A DNA stretch of 64,000 bases from Hysterangium stoloniferum (Eukaryota; Basidiomycota; Agaricomycetes; Hysterangiales; Hysterangiaceae): NCBI GenBank assembly GCA_015178975.1, contig WHVD01000104.1:62001-126000 (forward strand), in the 5' to 3' direction. The translations under genes were made by a program, and so were the position numbers. Shown here piece by piece: positions 58,673 through 64,000 of this stretch. How positions within the stretch are numbered: the first letter of the stretch is position 1; each line of letters starts with the position of its first letter. Under the pieces are notes generated by a model. It had not been told where the DNA came from and searched no databases. It saw only the letters and a program-made list of their open reading frames with translations.

Positions 58673-59203
58673 TGTTATGATCCATTTCCCAGACATTTCA
58701 ATCTTCCAATATAACCTTCCATTCCCAGATATCTCAATATTCCAATATAATTCACACCTCCAGAAACCCATCGATTCCTGGACATTCCAAACTTCATCCT
58801 TGTTCCATATTTGGTAACTTGTCTGTTGAGAAGTATTCATTCATTTCCTTATTATGTTCCTGATTTGAAACTCCTATTCTAATCTGTCTTATTGTGATCT
58901 CAGTTTGTAGTACAATTCCCAGAAAGCCTATATTAGTTTCCATGCATTGTACTTGCACCTCAGATCTGATATTGACTTAGTTAGCTTATTCCCCTCTTCT
59001 TTCTATGTGCTCAATATTTGGAACTCTGATTATTTGTAAGCTCTCTGGTACTTATCAGCCCTCTGAAATTAAGGACACTCAAGTGTTTGCATAGGGGCAC
59101 AGCACATAAGCTGAAGCTAAGTCCTGACCCTACCTGGAAGTGTCCCAGTTCCCAGTTATTTCCTGATAGTTCCTGGAATAAGTCTCTGACACAGTGCTTA
59201 ACA
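58673..59203 (+). mobile_element. Solo LTR, second subfamily (copy F)
   Basis: 531 bp, TGTTATGATCC...GTGCTTAACA, with a perfect duplication, GTCAC, at 58668-58672 and 59204-59208. It shares the TGTTATGATC start and the GCACATAAGCTGAAG motif (59099) with the 0.82-kb gypsy LTR family but is otherwise different. Confidence 0.88.
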
Positions 59204-59212
59204 GTCACCTTA

Positions 59213-59876
59213 GGAGGATATCTGAAAACTATTAAGTATACCAAATTCTAATATACTCTAAAGGTCATTTAAACATCTGAGATGTGATTCAAACTTAATT
59301 TGGTCTTCCAAACTTTGGGAATGTTTAAAACTTATTTGTATATTATGAAACAAAGCATCACTCAGGACCTGAATAGATTATGAAAGAATTTAGTAGATTA
59401 AAACACCAAAACTTTTAAAAAGCATATCCTTTAAATGGTCCATTTCATGTCATTGACATCTCTGAATACACATGTATTACATTGGAATGGGTCTGTCAAT
59501 CTGAACAGATTTCTACTTGATTCAACATACAAAGAATATATAGATGGTTTTACTTGATGAAGAAAGTTACAGGATGAAAAATCTTCAATGATATCTCACA
59601 TATTTTACTAGGAAATAACTCCAGGTTAGCTTTTAAAAAACAAAGTACCAACAAAAGTATTAGCAAGTATTTACATAACTTGGAAAACCATATACAATAG
59701 GTTCTATTAATTGACTCTGAATTGTATAGGATCTAATATGAAGAATTGTTTCTCATGGTTGGTGGTTAACAATACAATGGTCCTAGAATATATACCACTA
59801 TTTAAAGATGAAGTTTTGTAGCAATATTGCTTTTATTAGTAAACATTTGATATTTTAATGATTACAGACAACCTCC
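59213..59876 (+). mobile_element. MITE family M1, full copy 4
   Basis: 664 bp, GGAGGATATCTGAAAAC...AGACAACCTCC, with the 3-bp duplication TTA at 59210-59212 and 59877-59879. It inserted a few bases downstream of LTR F. It is the most diverged of the full copies. Confidence 0.88.
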
Positions 59877-59911
59877 TTACCTTGTAAAATAATTGAAATA
59901 TTCCTATATAC

Positions 59912-60395
59912 TGTTAAGATCCATTCCTGGACATCACTAATACTTAATGGATATTCTGCTCCTGTGAACCTCCATTCAGTGTCCAAAATATGTCCTGAGC
60001 CAAACCTCTTTGTCCCATATTTGGTAATGTGTCAGCTTGACAAGTATTCATTAAATTTTTATTATTTCCTGTTGTTGGGGGATGTTTCTAAATATGTCTT
60101 ATTATGGTCTTGATAAGTAGTACAATTACAGTATATGCTATAATAGTTACTGCAGAGATGTGCTCACACTCCAGTTCAAAGATTGATTTTGTTCAACCTT
60201 TTCCTCCTTGTCTTTTTCTATATACTAATATCCATAACTCTTCAGAACAGTTATCTTTATCTTGTAAACACTGGTTATCTTGAAATTGGGACACCTGGAA
60301 GTTTAGGTGAGGGTGCAGCACATCAGCTGGAACAAACCCATTCCACAAGCCTGGAATATTCCCAGATAGTTTGCTGGCAGGCACAAAGCTTAACA
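59912..60395 (+). mobile_element. Solo LTR, second subfamily (copy G)
   Basis: 484 bp, TGTTAAGATCC...AAGCTTAACA, related to copy F. Flanks tatac and tgcac agree at three of five positions. It has the GTGCAGCACATCAGCTGGAA variant of the motif near 60313. An 11-A run and a 10-C run lie just outside it. Confidence 0.7.
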
Positions 60396-60639
60396 TGCAC
60401 ACATGATATACAAAAAAAAAAATCAAACTTCCTCGTGGCCATCTTAAAACAAAGAAAAAAATTTGAGACTAGTACTGTCAAAATCAAGTGCAGAATCATG
60501 ACCCCCCCCCCATGGTCAGGCTGCTTTTCATGTTCAATACACAATTACAAAAAAGAAATCAGAGAAAATGTTTTTAGAAAATTTAAGATAGCAATTGTTG
60601 ATCCATTCCTGGAGGACTACTAGGCTCGGTTATTATGGT

Positions 60640-61280
60640 TACAAACTATGTGGTTGGCATATTAATGCAATATTCAGTTAATTGTGGTACAGCAATATAA
60701 TAAACCCTAAAATTCCATACATTTCTATAATAACAGAATTTGAGAGATCCCTGCCTCTCAGAGTTGTTATAAATATAAATGCAGTAGCTACATACCAAAG
60801 TATTATCCAATGCATATAGTTGCTTTTTCAAACTGATAGCTTCATAAAAACCTTGATATTGAACTGACACCATGATGTTAATTGTTCTCAAACCATGTTG
60901 GTTCCTGTTCAAGCTCCTGCATCCTCTAATCTCCCTCCCACCCACAGAAACTCTTCAACATTGAACCACAGAAGATGAGTCATTTTTTTCAGCATCACTA
61001 GCTGCTGGATATGAGACTTGTCTGAAGACAGTTGTGGAAGTTATAGCTTGGCTAACTGGGAAAGTTGTAGTCATGGTCCACCACAATTCCTCTGGGCCCA
61101 CAAACAATCTCATTACTCCTTCCAGTGGGTCCATTGTAGGTCTCCCTTCTGATTACTGGGGCCATTGTCATTTGATAGCAGATGCCTGTGTGCCATTAAC
61201 CAAACTATCTGAGCATCCAACAAATCAATTTCTGAAGCTGAGGAGTGGGTGTGAGAGGTCTCCTAAAACATGTTCGAGGT
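60640..61280 (-). pseudogene. Strongly decayed DUF6533 C-terminal relic
   Basis: 60640-61080 matches 46430-46860 in order (CCATACATTTCTATAATAAC, GTTGGTTCCTGTT, the CTGCATCCTCTAATCTCC block). Most CpG sites of the 46-kb copy have become CA or TG here. No reading frame survives. Confidence 0.6.
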
Positions 61281-61299
61281 AATCTACAAGCCTGGAGAT

Positions 61300-61560
61300 C
61301 ACAGTGTGAGGACTCTCTACACTGGGGAGCGTAGCCACTAAGAGTAGAGCGGTGTAGGTATTAAACCGGTGATATTGCTAGGCTTCTAGATGAGGATCCT
61401 ACTCCTCAGCTAGACTAACTATATACTACGTACATGGTCTGTGCACTGGTCTGTGCACGATGGCGTGCTACAGAGCTAGTGAACACTAAACTAAATATAC
61501 AGTATCACATGTTATGAACTGGTCGGATCTATACAGTCACAAGACGAGATATGAGATTAG
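61300..61560. other. CpG-rich insert of unknown nature
   Basis: Between decayed repeats, this stretch keeps many CG pairs (GGGGAGCGTAGCC, GAGCGGTGTAGG, AAACCGGTG, CTACGTACATGG). It starts TGTGAGGACT and could end TATCACA or TTCTAACA. No target duplication was found. Confidence 0.35.
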
Positions 61561-61629
61561 ACTAAACACGTATCTCATATTCTAACAAAATATAGCTCTG
61601 ACTACATTTTATCTTCTCCTATATTTCTT

Positions 61630-62160
61630 TCTTTATTTATATACTATATCTTGCATTTGGTACTATTTACATTAGTTTGAAGACCTATGTACACCTGTAG
61701 GTACATAGACACTTTTGGGCACACACACTGTAGTTAATGTACATACATTAGCACACATACATAGTTGAAACTCAGACACTTTTACCCCATAACAATGACT
61801 TGCCCACACACCCCTTTTAGTGTCTTGCAAGTTGTGATTGGGGTATCATCTCAGCCATCTTGAATGGCTTTCAACTCAAACTTGCTACAACTATCCAGCT
61901 TTGTACTGCATAGTTGAAGCTCGAATTATCATTGGCTTCTACTCACATCTTGCATTACTCACATCATCCTCTCTCCTCCTAACTTGTTACTTCATTAACT
62001 CACCCTTTGGAATCATACCATACGGTCAATTCCATTCTCCCTTAGTCATTGTATTTATCCTATGGCTACTTAAGTTGACTAAACTTATTTTACTACATAT
62101 ATTGTACTTTGATAGTCAATTGTAAGGTCACAGTGTGACCTCACTCAATCAATGCAAACA
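61630..62160 (+). repeat. LTR-like repeat matching 6.5-7.2 kb
   Basis: Same block order as 6540-7210, including the GTGATTGGGGTATCATCTCAGCC block near 61837. It probably belongs to gypsy lineage 2, whose gag relic follows. Confidence 0.45.
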
Positions 62161-62930
62161 GGACTAAGCTTTCTCTGTTCGAGTAGTAGTGGAAAATGGA
62201 AAATACAAGTGGAAGCTTCTACTTTCTACCTACATTTCCTGAGGATTAATATATCGTTCACAGAACAATGAGGTGTCAATATCACAGACCGGAGAACAAA
62301 AAGATATGTTGAAAACAGAAGAACAAAGGGAACCGGTCCTATCAAAGGACAAAGGGAATTTGTTCAGACAATAGAGGCTTGATCAAAAAGGAACTGGTCC
62401 AATCGAAGGACAAAGGAATTCATTTGAACAATAGAGGCCTGATCCATAATGTGCCTGTGGTGCAGTGACTGATTGGTAATATATGCCTGTGGTAAGACGG
62501 CCAGGATTACATCAATATATTATTGTGTCATACCTAGATGGTTGATATTCTTCATAGATAGAGCAGTCAGAACTTCCACAACTCTTCAGAGTGGTGATCC
62601 AAGCTGGCCATTCTTTCTCTGTGAAGACAACATTTCATTTTTAAAGAAAGGAAAAATATACATCTACTTCTAGGTACACAAAATGACCACAGGGATATCA
62701 GGTCAGGTTTTCAGTTGAGGATCACTGGACCCAGATGAGGCTTTCTGTCTCTTGCCTATAAGGTTGAACCCATTCCTCCCACCAGAGGAGAGCCAAGTGA
62801 CTCATCCGGAAGCTTGGATGGCTTTGAAAGTAGTAGGAACCAGGGATGTAGGGGGCAGAATCCTGGAACCCCAGACTTCCAACTCAAGCTGGTGCCAGAA
62901 GCAATGAATTACCTAAGGACAAGGTGCTTA
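62161..62930. other. Leader-like sequence before a gag relic
   Basis: 62280-62440 has a repeated AACAAAGGGAACCGGTCC / GACAAAGGGAATT pattern. 62490-62600 matches 39240-39340. No intact gene is present. Confidence 0.4.
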
Positions 62931-63870
62931 CTATTAACACTGATGACTTCAAGATCAAATGGTCTGACCTTCTTGAATACAATGGAAGCCACTCCAAAGC
63001 ATTGTTATATGTACATCCTGGATCATCATGAGCCTCTCAGAAATATCTGATTCAATGAGCTCATTGTTAGGAGTCACTCTTCCCAGACGACTCACAGGTA
63101 ATGCTAAAATCTGGTGGAGCACCTTGGACCGCAAGCATCATACTGAATTTAGTCAATCTCACAGATCCTTCCTTTGGGGCATTGTTGAGGGTTTACTGGG
63201 ATACTGGGAACTAGATGGCATGAATATTTAGTTCTGGAATGGGAAGAAATGAGATTTTGCCTACTGGTACAATACATCCAATGCAGAATCAAATTATATC
63301 AGTTTCTGTATGGATTTCATCAAATTGGAAGGAATAAACACACCATTTGACCTTAACTCTACCCACAGAATGGCTTTACCTGCTGCAGGCCAATTGATGA
63401 TGTAATGTGATTGCAGACCTATGCCAACAACTTGCAGGAAGCCCTCATCAACACTTGGAATCAGATGCACTGAGAATGTTACAGATTCCAAAAGCCCAGA
63501 GTTATGACCATGGAACAGGAAGAATTGAGTCTTGAAACCAAGGAGGAGCTCTCAACCAGAAACAACTCCACCAATTGTGGTCACATTCCTATTAGCAAAA
63601 CAGGAGATCAAAATGTCACAAGGAAGCGAAGCTTGGGGTAAGGCAAGAAACACAGAAAGTTCTTCTTCAAAAAATGTGACAAAAGAAGCATTGCCAGGCC
63701 CCCTAAGGAGTGCTGGATTTGTGGAAGCCTGGAGCAGTTTAAGATCAACTGTCCTCATGCAGGCAAAATGTCTCATTATGTTTCAATCAATAAATGCTCC
63801 ACACAGAATCCTGCTGAGGAGGCTGAGGACCAGAGGTTATATGAAATGGATTATGGATTAAGCATGCAGG
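62931..63870 (+). pseudogene. Gypsy gag relic, second lineage
   Basis: The reading in several frames includes LPRRLTGNAKIWWSTLDRKH near 63080, NYISFCMDFIKLEGI near 63291 and a knuckle-like CWICGSLEQFKINC near 63713 in which the His of CCHC is Phe. The tail LYEMDYGLSMQGL follows at 63840. Stops and frameshifts are frequent. It is probably the gag of the lineage whose pol relic is at 7.2-8.9 kb. Confidence 0.6.
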
Positions 63871-64000
63871 GACTAGTAAATAATATGACGAGTCAAATTT
63901 CATTTCTGCTTATCCTCCTCGATTAGAGGGTGACATGATCTCAGAGGCAGAACCTAACTCAAACATGAATGAAGCATTATAATTTTACATCTTGATATCT

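Noticed and set aside
60412-60511. An 11-A run and a 10-C run near LTR G as a possible SINE or LINE tail
   Set aside because: There is no repeat body next to the A run, and the C run may be slippage or a sequencing problem.
1-64000. CRISPR arrays, operons or bacterial promoters
   Set aside because: No regularly spaced identical repeats are seen. Gene structure with spliceosomal introns and LTR elements shows a eukaryotic nuclear sequence.

Overview
This window reads as repeat-rich nuclear DNA of a filamentous basidiomycete, most likely an Agaricomycete. The evidence is short introns of about 50-65 bp with GTRNGT...YAG borders, a fungal-type protein kinase, several membrane proteins of the DUF6533 type, a DDE transposase of a kind I know only from mushroom-forming fungi, and layered Ty3/gypsy, Tc1/mariner and short non-autonomous elements. 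No species is assigned. Most protein-like segments are broken, and only two or three host genes look intact.

Layout. 1-5.9 kb: a minus-strand gypsy relic carrying a Tc1 element (161-2210), which itself carries a solo LTR, plus a second insertion that also carries a solo LTR. 5.9-9.3 kb: an ankyrin relic and a second gypsy lineage. 9.3-14.3 kb: another gypsy copy of the first lineage, cut by a fragment of a 0.68-kb MITE. 14.5-20.1 kb: a Tc1 transposase relic, a DDE transposase pseudogene split by a full MITE copy, and a stem-loop MITE. 20.2-24.3 kb: a tRNA-like block and an unrecognised multi-exon gene. 24.3-28.7 kb: a segmental repeat block. 28.7-39.2 kb: a MITE and the most complete gypsy element (29397-39229), interrupted by two solo LTRs with target duplications and carrying an antisense, intron-containing zinc-cluster-like gene before its 3' LTR. 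39.2-53.0 kb: duplicated blocks of DUF6533 pseudogenes, gag fragments, a coiled-coil gene relic and a second tRNA-like copy. 53.4-58.2 kb: a CpG-rich gene island with an apparently intact kinase gene and an intact four-exon gene with a restriction-nuclease-like region. 58.3-64 kb: solo LTRs, a MITE, a DUF6533 relic and a gag relic.

The host genes do not form a pathway that I can demonstrate. The region is best read as a transposon graveyard in which insertion order can be reconstructed from nesting and target-site duplications. The points most worth follow-up are the antisense zinc-cluster gene inside the gypsy element, the kinase and nuclease-like gene pair, the duplicated tRNA-like blocks, and two short element families with 3-bp target duplications.
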